Source: an uncultured Clostridia bacterium
Lineage (GTDB): Bacteria; Bacillota; Clostridia; Lachnospirales; CAG-274
Assembly (NCBI GenBank): GCA_947624015.1
Contig: CANQIA010000003.1
Span: 1-64,000 of the forward strand
Length of the DNA stretch: 64,000 nt
Direction: 5' to 3'
Shown here: piece by piece, positions 27,515-36,713 of the stretch
How positions within the stretch are numbered: the first letter of the stretch is position 1
Layout: the number at the start of each line of letters is the position of its first letter
Made by a program: the position numbers and the translations under genes
Notes under the pieces: model-generated
The model's input: the letters and a program-made list of their open reading frames with translations, nothing else
Database searches by the model: none
Told to the model about the DNA's origin: nothing

Positions 27515-28166
27515 AACCAAGAAACTTACAACATCAGCAATGCTTGCGGCAATAGCGTATCTTGTAATGCTTGTGAGCCACGTGCTTCCCCCTGTTATAC
27601 CGTCGGCTCCCTTTATAAGCTATGACGCCAAGGATGTGATAATAGTCATAGGCGGATTTATACTGGGCCCGTTGTACTCCTTGCTTATAACGATAGTGGT
27701 CGCCTTTGCGGAAATGCTTACCATAAGCTCTACGGGTCCAATAGGCTTTATTATGAATGTGATAGCAAGCGCATCCTTCTGTCTGCCTGCGGCGTGGATA
27801 TACAGCAGGAAGCATACTCTCAACAGGGCGGTAGCGGGTCTTGTAATAGGCGCGGTACTTCTTACGGTAGTTATGGTTTTATGGAACTATCTGCTTACGC
27901 CTCTTTATATGGATATGCCAAGAGAAGCTGTCGCCAAGATGCTCGTTCCCGTATTCATACCCATAAATGTATTCAAGGGATCTCTCAACACTGCCTTTAC
28001 GCTTATGCTCTATAAGCCCATAGTAACGGCTCTAAGGCGTTCGGGTCTTGTGGCTGAGACCCTTAGTACCCAAAGGCACGGCATAAATGCGGGAGTTTTG
28101 ATATTTTCTGCGCTTATAATAATATGCTGCGTTATGTTCATTCTTCTGGTAAGGGGACTTTTATAA
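27507..28166 (+). CDS. ECF transporter S component (RibU-like)
   Basis: A 219-residue membrane protein with six hydrophobic segments. The start is KKLTTSAMLAAIAYLVML, the common S-component N-terminus with the small-residue helix that contacts EcfT. It continues YDAKDVIIVIGGFILGPLYSLLITIVVAF, which resembles RibU. S components bind vitamins or metals and use an ECF energising module encoded elsewhere. The ATG at 27507 overlaps the previous gene, with GGAGG eleven bases away. The ligand is uncertain: riboflavin by motif, though RibU-like proteins vary. Confidence 0.75.
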   Translation: MDKTKKLTTSAMLAAIAYLVMLVSHVLPPVIPSAPFISYDAKDVIIVIGGFILGPLYSLLITIVVAFAEMLTISSTGPIGFIMNVIASASFCLPAAWIYSRKHTLNRAVAGLVIGAVLLTVVMVLWNYLLTPLYMDMPREAVAKMLVPVFIPINVFKGSLNTAFTLMLYKPIVTALRRSGLVAETLSTQRHGINAGVLIFSALIIICCVMFILLVRGLL

Positions 28167-28178
28167 GGAGATACCGAT

Positions 28179-28529
28179 ATGGAAAAATATACTGAGGAAG
28201 TCATTGAAATGGCAAGTAAAATATCTGAGATAATAAAAAAAAGCAGTACCTACCGAGAGTATGAAAAGGCTATGGAATATATAAAGGGTAAGCCCGAGCT
28301 TATGGAAAAGATAAATAAGCTCAAAATAAAGCATATGGAATATGCCGATGAAAGAAACCGTGGGCATGAGAATTTTGACAAGGAAAAATATATTTCACAG
28401 GAATTCTACAAGCTTATGCTGGATAAGGAAGTAGAGACTTTCCTTATGAATGAGGAAAAGCTTGTAAAGATATTCAGCGAGATATATCTTAAGGTAGCCG
28501 AATCATGCAGTCTTGATATATTTATGTAG
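28179..28529 (+). CDS. YlbF/YmcA family protein
   Basis: A 116-residue, almost all-helical, charged protein of the Com_YlbF family. The pattern 'I..S.TY.EYEKAMEYIKGKPELMEKI', with helices around conserved Lys-Pro-Glu, is characteristic. In Bacillus, YlbF, YmcA and YaaT form a complex that supports sporulation, biofilm and RNA processing with RNase Y; rny is also in this window. GGAGAT lies before the ATG. It is cotranscribed with the preceding S component and the following hydrolase gene. Confidence 0.8.
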   Translation: MEKYTEEVIEMASKISEIIKKSSTYREYEKAMEYIKGKPELMEKINKLKIKHMEYADERNRGHENFDKEKYISQEFYKLMLDKEVETFLMNEEKLVKIFSEIYLKVAESCSLDIFM

Positions 28530-28538
28530 GTGACAGAT

Positions 28539-29246
28539 ATGGAAAGCGGAGTTATACTGTCGGGAAGCGCCAATATTTACTATGAGCTTTACGGCAACGA
28601 AAACAACAAGGTCCTTGTGCTTCTTCACGGCAACGGAGAAAGCGGAAGACATTTTAAAAAGCATATTGAGATACTTAAGGATAAATACAGGCTTCTTGTA
28701 ATAGACAGCAGAGGACACGGCAGATCCGAATTTGGAAAGGGTCAGCTTTCATTGGGTACCATGTCTGTGGATCTTGTTAATGTTATAGAACACCTGGGCT
28801 TTGACAAGGTAAATATAGCAGGCTTCAGCGACGGCGCCAATATAGCCATGCTTACAGCCATTAAAAACAGCGATATCATAGACAGACTCATACTGATAGG
28901 CGGCAATTATAATATACACGGCTTTAAGCCTGCCACCGCTCTTATGCTGAGAGCAGGTTATTTTTGCGCATCTCTCAGCGCATTCGTAAGCCCTCTCAAC
29001 CGTTTCAACAAGGAATATTTCTCACTTATGGTAAAGGAACCGGATCTTAAAAAGGAAGCCCTGTCGGTCATAAGAGCAAAGACCCTTGTTATAAACGGTA
29101 ACAAGGATATGATAAAGACTAGCCACGCCAAGGCTATTGCGGCGGCTATACCCAAGGCTCAGCTTAAAATAGTTGAAGGAGATCACTTCTGGATATACAG
29201 AGATCCCCAAGAGGCTTGTCGCATCATAGATGAATTTTTATCATAA
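28539..29246 (+). CDS. Alpha/beta-hydrolase
   Basis: A 235-residue cytoplasmic alpha/beta-hydrolase. The oxyanion strand is VLVLLHGNGESG, the nucleophile elbow GFSDGA (Ser about 99), the acid lies in VINGNKDMI (Asp near 189), and the base is in EGDHFW (His near 216). A short lid at about 125-165 covers the site. Substrate is unknown; related small hydrolases act on esters or peptides. The ATG at 28539 is preferred over an in-frame GTG because AGGTGA precedes it. It lies ten bases after the YlbF stop. Confidence 0.88.
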   Translation: MESGVILSGSANIYYELYGNENNKVLVLLHGNGESGRHFKKHIEILKDKYRLLVIDSRGHGRSEFGKGQLSLGTMSVDLVNVIEHLGFDKVNIAGFSDGANIAMLTAIKNSDIIDRLILIGGNYNIHGFKPATALMLRAGYFCASLSAFVSPLNRFNKEYFSLMVKEPDLKKEALSVIRAKTLVINGNKDMIKTSHAKAIAAAIPKAQLKIVEGDHFWIYRDPQEACRIIDEFLS

Positions 29247-29272
29247 TTGTTATGAGAAATTAATATGTAAGA

Positions 29273-29301
29273 TTGACAAAATAGGCTTGTTATGGTAAAA
29301 T
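29273..29301 (+). promoter_or_regulatory. Promoter of the amino-acid ABC transporter operon
   Basis: TTGACA, 17 bases, TAAAAT, 43 bases before the ATG. Confidence 0.8.
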
Positions 29302-29344
29302 TTAAGTAAATTTATCACTTTAAAAAAAGAAAGGATGGTCCACG

Positions 29345-30124
29345 ATGAAGAAATTTTTATCATTATTATTGGCAGGTGTTATGACATTATCACTTGCAGC
29401 TTGCGGCGGTTCTGCCGACAGTACCGAGGCTGAGGCTCCTGCCGAGGGTAGCGGTCAGAAGTATGTTATAGCTACCGATACGGCATTCCCTCCCTTTGAG
29501 TTTACCGACGCTTCAGGCAACTTTGTAGGTATTGATATGGATATCGTTAAAGCTATTGCCGAGGATCAGGGCTTTGAGGTAGAGATACAGTCTCTTGGCT
29601 TTGACGCAGCTTTACTTGCGGTACAGTCAGGACAGGCAGACGGCGTTATAGCAGGTATGTCTATTACAGATAAGAGAAAAGAGACCTTTGACTTTTCAGA
29701 TCCATACTATACGGCAGATGTTACCATGGCGGTTGCCAAGGGTTCAGACGTAAAGAGCTATGAGGACTTAAAGGGCAAGACAGTTGCCGTTAAGACAGGT
29801 ACAAACGGCGCCGACTATGCTAAATCCATAGCCGATCAGTATGGCTTTACCGTTACAGAGTTCAAGGATTCTCCCACAATGTATCAGGACGTTATCGCAG
29901 GCAATACTGTGGCATGTTTCGAGGACTATCCCGTTATGGCATATAATGTACAGCAGGGCGCTGAAATGGAGATACCCGAGGGTATGACGGCAGCAGGCTC
30001 CGATTATGGCTTTGCCGTAAAGAAGGGCGAAAATGCCGAGCTTCTCGCAGCCTTCCAGACAGGTCTTGCAAACATCAAGGCTAACGGCAAGTATCAGGAA
30101 ATAATCGACAGTTATACTAAGTAA
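29345..30124 (+). CDS. Amino-acid ABC transporter substrate-binding lipoprotein
   Basis: 259 residues, family 3 (PBPb) binding protein, with lipobox LAAC putting the lipid on Cys20. The mature N-terminus is KYVIATDTAFPPFEFTD. The Arg of the site is in DGVIAGMSITDKRKETFDFSDPYY, where TDKRKE binds the ligand carboxylate, and Asp in FEDYPVM closes it. These are typical of polar-amino-acid binders (glutamine, arginine or lysine); the exact ligand is not readable. It has GCT/GTT-rich codon use like other highly expressed genes here. It is the first gene of an operon with permease, ATPase and a kinase-like gene. Confidence 0.9.
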   Translation: MKKFLSLLLAGVMTLSLAACGGSADSTEAEAPAEGSGQKYVIATDTAFPPFEFTDASGNFVGIDMDIVKAIAEDQGFEVEIQSLGFDAALLAVQSGQADGVIAGMSITDKRKETFDFSDPYYTADVTMAVAKGSDVKSYEDLKGKTVAVKTGTNGADYAKSIADQYGFTVTEFKDSPTMYQDVIAGNTVACFEDYPVMAYNVQQGAEMEIPEGMTAAGSDYGFAVKKGENAELLAAFQTGLANIKANGKYQEIIDSYTK

Positions 30125-30159
30125 TAGGATCAAGCAATATATAACTAATCACAATGACG

Positions 30160-30194
30160 TGGCTGCCCTTATTGCCTTTGGGCAGCCATTTTTA
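30160..30194 (+). terminator. Leaky terminator between binding protein and permease genes
   Basis: Nine-bp stem TGGCTGCCC/GGGCAGCCA with TTTTT after it, inside the operon. It should give more binding protein than membrane parts. Confidence 0.75.
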
Positions 30195-30207
30195 AAGGAG
30201 GAAGTAA

Positions 30208-30882
30208 ATGTTAAACATAATACATGATTTTTGGGGTATGCTTCTGCTTTCTCTTGTTCAGACAATGCTGCTTACGCTTTTATCTCTTGTATTTGCCTTT
30301 ATTATAGGTCTTATATTCGGTATAATGAATGTAACAAAGATAAAGCCTCTTAATTTTATAGCTACTGTTTATGTAGACGGCGTCAGAGGCGTGCCTCTTA
30401 TAGTTCTTGCCTATTTTACATATTTCGGCATACCTATGTTTATAAGAAACTTAGGATTTTCGGACTTTAGATTTTCGGCGCTTACCGCCGGCACAATAGC
30501 TCTTTCCATGAACGCAGGCGCATATATGGCAGAGATATTCAGAGCGGGTATACAGTCTGTGGACAAGGGACAGATGGAGGCTGCCAGGAGCCTCGGTCTC
30601 GGCTACGGCAAGTCTATGCAGAAGGTAGTTCTGCCCCAGGCTATAAGAACTATGATACCTTCTATAATAAACCAGTTCATAATCTCTCTTAAGGATACAT
30701 CCATACTTTCGGTCATAGGTTTTCCCGAACTGACTAAGGCAGGCAACATAATCGTTGCCATAAACTTTGATGTATTCGGCGTGTGGGCAGTGGTAGCTAT
30801 CATATATATGGTAGTTATCGTGACATTATCCCGTTTGGCTAAGAAAATAGAAAGGAGGGTTAATGTTGGAAATGAAAGATAA
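30208..30882 (+). CDS. Amino-acid ABC transporter permease
   Basis: A 224-residue HisM/GlnP-type permease with five transmembrane helices. The EAA-type loop [25 protein letters not shown] contacts the ATPase. Upstream, [15 protein letters not shown] is the 'RGTPL'-like motif of the family. AAAGGAGG lies seven bases before the ATG. It overlaps the ATPase gene by 20 bases. Confidence 0.93.
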   Translation: MLNIIHDFWGMLLLSLVQTMLLTLLSLVFAFIIGLIFGIMNVTKIKPLNFIATVYVDGVRGVPLIVLAYFTYFGIPMFIRNLGFSDFRFSALTAGTIALSMNAGAYMAEIFRAGIQSVDKGQMEAARSLGLGYGKSMQKVVLPQAIRTMIPSIINQFIISLKDTSILSVIGFPELTKAGNIIVAINFDVFGVWAVVAIIYMVVIVTLSRLAKKIERRVNVGNER

Positions 30883-31627
30883 TACCATAATAGATGAAAA
30901 CACAAAGATACTTGTTAAAAATCTCAAGAAGAACTTCGGCAAGCTTGAAGTGTTAAAGGATATCAATACTGAAATAAAGACAGGGGAGGTAGTGGTGCTT
31001 CTGGGTCCTTCGGGTTCGGGAAAGTCCACATTCCTCAGATGTCTTAACAGGCTTGAGAACATTACTTCGGGAGATGTGTATATAGATGGCGTAAATGTGG
31101 CGGACAAAAAGACGGATCTCAATGCTGTACGTCAGAATGTAGGTATGGTATTTCAGCATTTTAACCTTTTTCCCCATATGAATGTTCTTGCCAACATTAC
31201 CCTTGCTCCCGTAGAGCTTAAGAAGATGACCAAGGAAGAGGCTGAGAAGAAGGGCATGGAGCTTCTGAAGAGAGTGGGTCTCGATGAAAAGGCAAACGCA
31301 TATCCGCCTCAGCTTTCAGGCGGTCAGAAGCAGAGAGTTGCCATAGCAAGAGCCTTGGCGATGAATCCCGACATTATGCTTTTTGACGAGCCTACATCGG
31401 CTCTGGATCCGGAAATGGTAGGCGAGGTGCTTGCCGTTATGAAGGAGCTTGCCAAGGACGGTATGACAATGGTGGTGGTAACTCACGAAATAGGCTTTGC
31501 AAGAGAGGTCGCCACGAGAGTCATATTTATGGACGGCGGATATATCGTTGAAGAGGGTACTCCCGATGAGGTCATACTTAATCCTAAGGAGCCCAGAACG
31601 ATAGACTTTTTGAATAAGGTATTATAA
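30863..31627 (+). CDS. Amino-acid ABC transporter ATP-binding protein (GlnQ type)
   Basis: 254 residues. Walker [12 protein letters not shown]-loop VFQHFN, signature [15 protein letters not shown], Walker [15 protein letters not shown] and switch VTHEIGFA mark a GlnQ/ArtP-type polar amino-acid importer ATPase. There is an extra N-terminal ~10 residues before the usual start. It starts inside the permease gene with GGAGG upstream, and the AAG-rich tail of the permease overlaps it. It works with the preceding permease and lipoprotein. Confidence 0.95.
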   Translation: MLEMKDNTIIDENTKILVKNLKKNFGKLEVLKDINTEIKTGEVVVLLGPSGSGKSTFLRCLNRLENITSGDVYIDGVNVADKKTDLNAVRQNVGMVFQHFNLFPHMNVLANITLAPVELKKMTKEEAEKKGMELLKRVGLDEKANAYPPQLSGGQKQRVAIARALAMNPDIMLFDEPTSALDPEMVGEVLAVMKELAKDGMTMVVVTHEIGFAREVATRVIFMDGGYIVEEGTPDEVILNPKEPRTIDFLNKVL

Positions 31628-31641
31628 GGGGGAATAAGTCT

Positions 31642-32220
31642 GTGAAAAAAATAATAACCATAAGCAGACAGTTCGGCGCAGCAGGCGGCACCATAGGAGA
31701 AATGCTTGCGAGAGATCTGGGCTATGAGTATTACAACAAGGAGCTTATACTTTCTGCTGCTGCGGAAAGCAATATAGACATTTATTCTCTTGTGGAGTGG
31801 GATGAAAAGGTACCTGTGTCCTTTGGCTTTACACAGAGCCTTTTTGATTTCTATAACCGCCCCCTGAGTGAGAAAATAGTAGAAGCTCAGAAAAAGGTCA
31901 TAAGGAAATTTGCTCAGAAGGGCAACTGCGTTATAGTGGGCAGGAATGCCAACACAATACTTAAGGAATATGACAATGTGCTTCATGTTTTCATACATGC
32001 CGATTTTGACTGGCGGCTTGAAAGAATGAAAAATAAAATGAAGGGCGTTGCCGAAAATAAGGTAATAGACGGCTTAAAGACAGTGGACAAAGCAAGGCAG
32101 AAATACTGCGCTTACCATACAAACACCGTTTTCGGCGCAGCGGAAAATTATGATCTGTGCCTTTGCTCCTCAAGCTTGGGTATAGATAAATGTATTGAAG
32201 TGATAAAAAGTGCGCTTTAA
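31642..32220 (+). CDS. Cytidylate kinase-like family protein
   Basis: 192 residues of the cytidylate-kinase-like P-loop family. KKIITISRQFGAAGGTIGE shows the modified P-loop near residues 2-20, followed by the Tyr-rich YYNKELI and the LID arginines near FDWRLERMK. These proteins are common in Firmicutes but differ from Cmk; their substrate is unproven. GTG start with GGGGG upstream, 14 bases after the ABC gene, so it is probably in the same transcript. Confidence 0.82.
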   Translation: MKKIITISRQFGAAGGTIGEMLARDLGYEYYNKELILSAAAESNIDIYSLVEWDEKVPVSFGFTQSLFDFYNRPLSEKIVEAQKKVIRKFAQKGNCVIVGRNANTILKEYDNVLHVFIHADFDWRLERMKNKMKGVAENKVIDGLKTVDKARQKYCAYHTNTVFGAAENYDLCLCSSSLGIDKCIEVIKSAL

Positions 32221-32227
32221 GTAAAAG

Positions 32228-32255
32228 AAGGACGCTGCATAGCGTCCTTTTGCTT
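32228..32255. terminator. Terminator between kinase-like gene and uvrC
   Basis: Perfect nine-bp stem AAGGACGCT/AGCGTCCTT with loop GCAT and T-rich tail. Confidence 0.75.
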
Positions 32256-32317
32256 TGTTTTCGGGCGGCATAAGATAAGTGTTCACATGATGCCATGACA
32301 TAGCTTTATCAGTCCGT

Positions 32318-34171
32318 TTATTTCTTATTTCTGAAAAAGTCATATACGGCTTGGGCTGAGCGCTTATCCATGCCTTCCGTCTGCAAAAGCTCTTCCAAGC
32401 TTGCGTTCATTATTTTGTCAATATCGCCGAAGCGCAGCATAAGAGCCTTGCGCCGTACAGAGCCGATACCCTTTATATCGTCGAGTATACTGTGTATCTG
32501 CTTTTTGGAACGAAGACTTCTGTGGTATTCTATGGCAAAGCGGTGTACCTCGTCTTGTATTCTCGTAAGGAGCTTAAAGCCCTCTGAGGAATAGGGCATT
32601 GATATTTCCCTGTCCTCATATATTATTCCCCTTGTTCTGTGGTGGTCATCTTTTATCATGCCGCATACAGCCACATCTATATCCATATCCCTAAGGGCTT
32701 GCTTGACAGCCGTTATCTGCCCCTTGCCCCCGTCAAGGAAAAGCATATTGGGAAGCCTGTCAAAGCCTGCTTTTTTGCCTATATTGTTTTTTTCGTTTAT
32801 ATATCTTGTAAATCGCCTTGTAATTACTTCGTACATAGAAGCATAGTCGTTTGCGCCTATTACTGCCTTTATCTTGAATTTCCTGTAATCGCTCCTTTTG
32901 GGCTTTCCCTTTTCAAATACCACCATTGAAGCAACGGATTCAAAACCCTGTGTATTTGAAATATCGTAGCTCTCTATTCTGTTCAGCTCAAATTCTATAC
33001 CCAAAGCTTTTTGTATTTCTTCCAAGGCGCCCCTTGTCCTGTCCTGTTCTCTTTTCATTTCGGAGCCGAACTTGTCAAGAGTAATGCGGGCATTTTGCCT
33101 TGCCATATCCACAAGTCTTTTTCTTTCTCCCTTTTGAGGTATAAGTATATTTACTCTTTGTCCCTTTTGTTCGCTGAGCCATTGGCTTATAAGGTCATAG
33201 TCGTCTATATCGCATTGGAGTATTATTTCCTTGGGAATATAGGGCGTGCCGCTGTAGAATTGCTCCATAAAATCCGAAAGCATAGCGCTGTCGGAGGTAT
33301 CCTGACAGTTTTCCGGCATAAAATGCTCACGACCCGTAATGCGTCCCCCTCTTATAAAGAACACCTGCACAACGCATTCGCCGCCTTCGTTCCTTGCAAA
33401 GGCTATTACGTCTCTGTCGTCAATATGCATATTTTCTATTATCTGCTTTTCGTTAAGAGTCTTTACATTTTCTATCGTATCTCTGTATTGGGCTGCTTTT
33501 TCAAATTCCAGATCCTCAGACGCCTTCTCCATTTTTTCCTTAAGCTGAGCAATAACGTCTTCGGTCCTGCCGCTTAAAAAGTCTATTATGCCGTCTACCA
33601 TTTTATTGTATTTTTCCTCGGAAATAAGTCTGTTGCAGGGAGCGTTGCACTGACCTATGTGGTAGTTGAGACAAGGTCTTTCCTTTTCATAATCTCTGGG
33701 AAATACCTTATGGCATCTTCTTAGCTTCCATATTTTATTGATAAGATCTATATTTTCCTTAACTGTCAGCCCGCTTGTAAAGGGACCGAAATATTTTGCC
33801 TTGTCCTTAAGATGCTTTCTCGTCATAAACACACGGGGATACATTTCGTTTGTGGTCACCTTTATATAGGGGTAAGTCTTGTCATCTTTAAGAAGTATAT
33901 TATAGCGGGGCGAATGCTTTTTGATAAGAGAGTTTTCAAGTATCAGAGCCTCCACTTCGCTGCCCGTTACAATATATTCGAAATGATCGATGTGGCTTAC
34001 CATGGCTTTTACCTTTGGCGAATGGGCAGAGCTGTTCTGAAAATATTGGCGCACTCGGTTTTTAAGTATCTTTGCCTTGCCCACATATATTATTTCATCG
34101 CTTTCGTTTTTCATTATATATACTCCGGGACTTTCCGGAAGCTTCTTAAGCTCCTCCTGTATGTCAAACAT
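32318..34171 (-). CDS. uvrC: Excinuclease ABC subunit C
   Basis: A 617-residue nuclease of nucleotide excision repair. The N-terminal GIY-YIG domain (PGVYIMKNESDEIIYVGKAK) makes the 3' incision, followed by the UVR coiled motif SEDLEFEKAAQYRDTI that binds UvrB. The C-terminal RNase H-like half has RIESYDISNTQG and the acidic FLDGGKGQ residues for the 5' incision, then a helix-hairpin-helix pair (KGIGSVRRKALMLRFG). All four parts are present and the length is normal. GAGGTGAT precedes the ATG. Confidence 0.97.
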   Translation of the reverse strand: MFDIQEELKKLPESPGVYIMKNESDEIIYVGKAKILKNRVRQYFQNSSAHSPKVKAMVSHIDHFEYIVTGSEVEALILENSLIKKHSPRYNILLKDDKTYPYIKVTTNEMYPRVFMTRKHLKDKAKYFGPFTSGLTVKENIDLINKIWKLRRCHKVFPRDYEKERPCLNYHIGQCNAPCNRLISEEKYNKMVDGIIDFLSGRTEDVIAQLKEKMEKASEDLEFEKAAQYRDTIENVKTLNEKQIIENMHIDDRDVIAFARNEGGECVVQVFFIRGGRITGREHFMPENCQDTSDSAMLSDFMEQFYSGTPYIPKEIILQCDIDDYDLISQWLSEQKGQRVNILIPQKGERKRLVDMARQNARITLDKFGSEMKREQDRTRGALEEIQKALGIEFELNRIESYDISNTQGFESVASMVVFEKGKPKRSDYRKFKIKAVIGANDYASMYEVITRRFTRYINEKNNIGKKAGFDRLPNMLFLDGGKGQITAVKQALRDMDIDVAVCGMIKDDHHRTRGIIYEDREISMPYSSEGFKLLTRIQDEVHRFAIEYHRSLRSKKQIHSILDDIKGIGSVRRKALMLRFGDIDKIMNASLEELLQTEGMDKRSAQAVYDFFRNKK

Positions 34172-34350
34172 TATATCACCTCGGTGGATCTAAACAGAGC
34201 TTTTCACTTTAAAGCATATGCGTAAATATATATCTGCATCGTTATTAAAATTATACCTCAAATTTTATTCCTTATCAACAAATATTGATACCTTGAAATA
34301 AAATTATATCTGCCTTCATAGAATAGACTTATAGGGACAAGGAGGCACAT

Positions 34351-35859
34351 ATGTCAAGAAGAACTATCATAAAAGGCGCATTGATACTGACAATAGCAGG
34401 CATAATAACGAGGGTACTCGGCTTTTTTTACAGAGTATATATGGCAAAGACAATAGGAGCCGAGGGCATGGGCTTATATCAGCTTATAACGCCCCTTTAT
34501 ATGCTTGTGTGGGCGCTGTCCTCATCCGGCTTTTCAACGGCAATGTCAAAGCTTACGGCTCAGGAAAAGGCAAGAGGCGCAGAGGGAAATGTAAAAAGAC
34601 TGCTGCATATGTCGCTGGGTCTTTCGACCCTTATAGCTGTTGTGTCGAGCTTTATTACATATTTTTATGCGGATGAGATATCGCTGTATATAGTAAAGGA
34701 CAGCAGGACCGCCCTTTCCCTGAGAATAATAAGCCTTTGCTTTCCCTGTATGGCAATGGGTTCCGTGATGAGAGGCTATTATCTGGGGCTTCAGAATACG
34801 ATCGTTTCGGCTGTAAGCCAGGTGCTTGAACAGACCGTAAGGATGGCAGTCATATTTTTGCTCTCCGCAGCCCTTATACCCAAGGGTCTTGAATATGCCT
34901 GCGCCGCAGCGGTATGGGGCATGGCGGCAGGCGAGATCATATCCTTTTGCTACGTATTTTTTTACTATGCTGTCAAAAGAAAAAGAACTCCGCCCCCTAT
35001 ATTGGAAATAAAAGGCTCTATGGCTATGATAATGGCTGCGGCTGTGCCTCTTACCCTCAACAGAGTAACGGGTTCTCTTTTTTCAACAGCCGAAAATATA
35101 CTTATACCCGAAAGGCTTCAGCTTTTCGGCTGCACCAGAGCCGAGGCTCTCAGCATACTGGGGCGATTGAGCGGTATGGCAATGCCTCTTGTTATGTTTC
35201 CGTCGTCCTTGCTCACAGCCCTTGCTACGGCAACCATGCCCGTTATATCGGAAAGCCATGCTCTTAGACAGTATGGCAGGATAAAAAGCGCCATACATCA
35301 GTCAATGGTAATAACATCCATAATAGGAGCCTTTACATCGGGTATATTCATATTTTTCCCTGAGGAGGTAGGCATACTTATATATTCTCAAAAACAGATA
35401 TATGAGATACTGAGGCTTTTGGGGATAATATGTCCGTTTTTGTATATACAGGTCACTATGTCGGGGATACTGAACGGATTGGGGCAGCAGCTCTTTATTT
35501 TTGAGATAAATCTGTTTTCATCGGCGGTAAACCTTGTTGCAATATATTTTATAGTGCCTTATTACGGCATAAGAGGTTTCCTTATGCCCTGGATATTAAC
35601 GACGGGGGCTATAACGTCGGCAACGATAATAAGGGTAAATAAATTGCTGAATATCGATATACCCGTGTTCACTCAGTACATAAAGCCGGGACTTGCCGTA
35701 ATTTTCGCCTGCCTTGGAGCAAGGCTTTGCCAAGATCGTTTATGGTATGGCATATCCTATAAATACGGCGTCATGCTTACTCTTTTAACGGCAGGGGTAT
35801 TGTATACATATTTGGTTTTCAAGCTAAAATGTATAAGCAAAGAGGATCTGCGAATGTAA
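34351..35859 (+). CDS. spoVB: SpoVB-like lipid II/polysaccharide flippase (MATE/MOP superfamily)
   Basis: A 502-residue membrane protein with 12-14 helices. The N-terminal KGALILTIAGIITRVLGFFYRV is the SpoVB/MurJ-like MOP opening. SpoVB in Bacillus is needed for spore cortex; relatives move lipid-linked sugars across the membrane. AAGGAGG precedes the ATG. The following genes are spoIVFA and spoIVFB, which supports a sporulation context. Assignment to SpoVB rather than another Wzx-like flippase is from sequence type and neighbourhood. Confidence 0.83.
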   Translation: MSRRTIIKGALILTIAGIITRVLGFFYRVYMAKTIGAEGMGLYQLITPLYMLVWALSSSGFSTAMSKLTAQEKARGAEGNVKRLLHMSLGLSTLIAVVSSFITYFYADEISLYIVKDSRTALSLRIISLCFPCMAMGSVMRGYYLGLQNTIVSAVSQVLEQTVRMAVIFLLSAALIPKGLEYACAAAVWGMAAGEIISFCYVFFYYAVKRKRTPPPILEIKGSMAMIMAAAVPLTLNRVTGSLFSTAENILIPERLQLFGCTRAEALSILGRLSGMAMPLVMFPSSLLTALATATMPVISESHALRQYGRIKSAIHQSMVITSIIGAFTSGIFIFFPEEVGILIYSQKQIYEILRLLGIICPFLYIQVTMSGILNGLGQQLFIFEINLFSSAVNLVAIYFIVPYYGIRGFLMPWILTTGAITSATIIRVNKLLNIDIPVFTQYIKPGLAVIFACLGARLCQDRLWYGISYKYGVMLTLLTAGVLYTYLVFKLKCISKEDLRM

Positions 35860-35911
35860 ATAACAGGAATAAATAGGCTGTAGCTTAATATAATATAGTG
35901 AGGTGAAAACT

Positions 35912-36701
35912 ATGGATAAAAGATATTATTCCGAAAAACACAGAAGAAACAACAAAAAACGCCCATACAGTACAAAAAACGACAGACGGGATATAAAGGA
36001 AAAGAATACGTTCCTGCTGCGCCTTAACATATGCTTGGGAACTGCCATAATAGCGGTGGGAATATACAGACTGAACAACGATATCTCCGCTCGTATGATG
36101 GACAAGGTAACTGCCCTGTTAAGCGAGAGTACCTCGGCGGAAAGCATTAAAAAAACAGCGGTGTCCGTATTCAATATGGTATCAGAGGGCAAGCGCACAG
36201 GTATAATGGCAAATCTGGGAAACGATGTTGCTCTCTCCCAAGAAAGCCTTGACTATATAGCAAAGAATGAAAATGCATATTACATCAGACAAAAGTCTTT
36301 GGAATCTCCCTAGTGAGGATTGGGCTATGCCTGTTGAAAATGCCGTTGTAACAGACGTATTCGGTTCAAGAGTAAATCCCGTGACGGGAAAAAACGAAAA
36401 TCATAAGGGATTGGATCTCGGAGTGCCTGCGGGGACATCCGCCCTAGCCGTTAAGAGTGGAGAGGTAACGGACAGCGCCTATTCGGACAGCTATGGCTGG
36501 TGGGTCAGATACAGGACTTACGACAACTATGATATACTTTACGCTCATCTCAGCAGGGTAATTGCCGATAAGGGACAGAAAATAAAGCAGGGAGACGTAT
36601 TGGCGTATACGGGAAGCACAGGTCAGGCAACGGGACCTCATCTGCACTGGGAGATAATGTATGAGGGAAAAAATATCGATCCTTCCCAATTTCTGAAATA
36701 G
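35912..36701 (+). CDS. spoIVFA: Stage IV sporulation protein FA-like, split by a +1 frameshift
   Basis: Read as two frames. The first, 35912-36313 (133 residues), has a charged start, one membrane helix near 35-55 and an extracytoplasmic part, ending ...YIRQKSLESP, then TAG-TGA. The second, 36312-36701 in the +1 frame (129 residues), starts SEDWAMPVENAVVTDVFGSR and is an M23/LytM domain with NHKGLDLGVPAGT, GWWVRYRTYD and TGPHLHWEI. Joined they give 262 residues; B. subtilis SpoIVFA, which holds SpoIVFB inactive in the forespore membrane, has 264. The M23 half alone has no signal or ribosome site. AGGTGA precedes the first ATG. The gene could be broken, mis-sequenced or use a programmed shift at CCC-TAG. 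Confidence 0.75.
36305..36316 (+). other. Candidate +1 frameshift site TCT-CCC-TAG-TGA
   Basis: Frame 0 ends with TAG (36311-36313) and an in-frame TGA. Re-pairing CCC to CCT moves reading to AGT-GAG-GAT-TGG, the M23 half. GGAA lies one codon upstream of CCC. Confidence 0.5.
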
Positions 36702-36713
36702 AATGGAGAAAGT

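Noticed and set aside
36267..36701. Separate small M23 peptidase gene
   Set aside because: No ribosome site or signal peptide; the sequence continues the upstream frame directly in +1, and the total length fits SpoIVFA.
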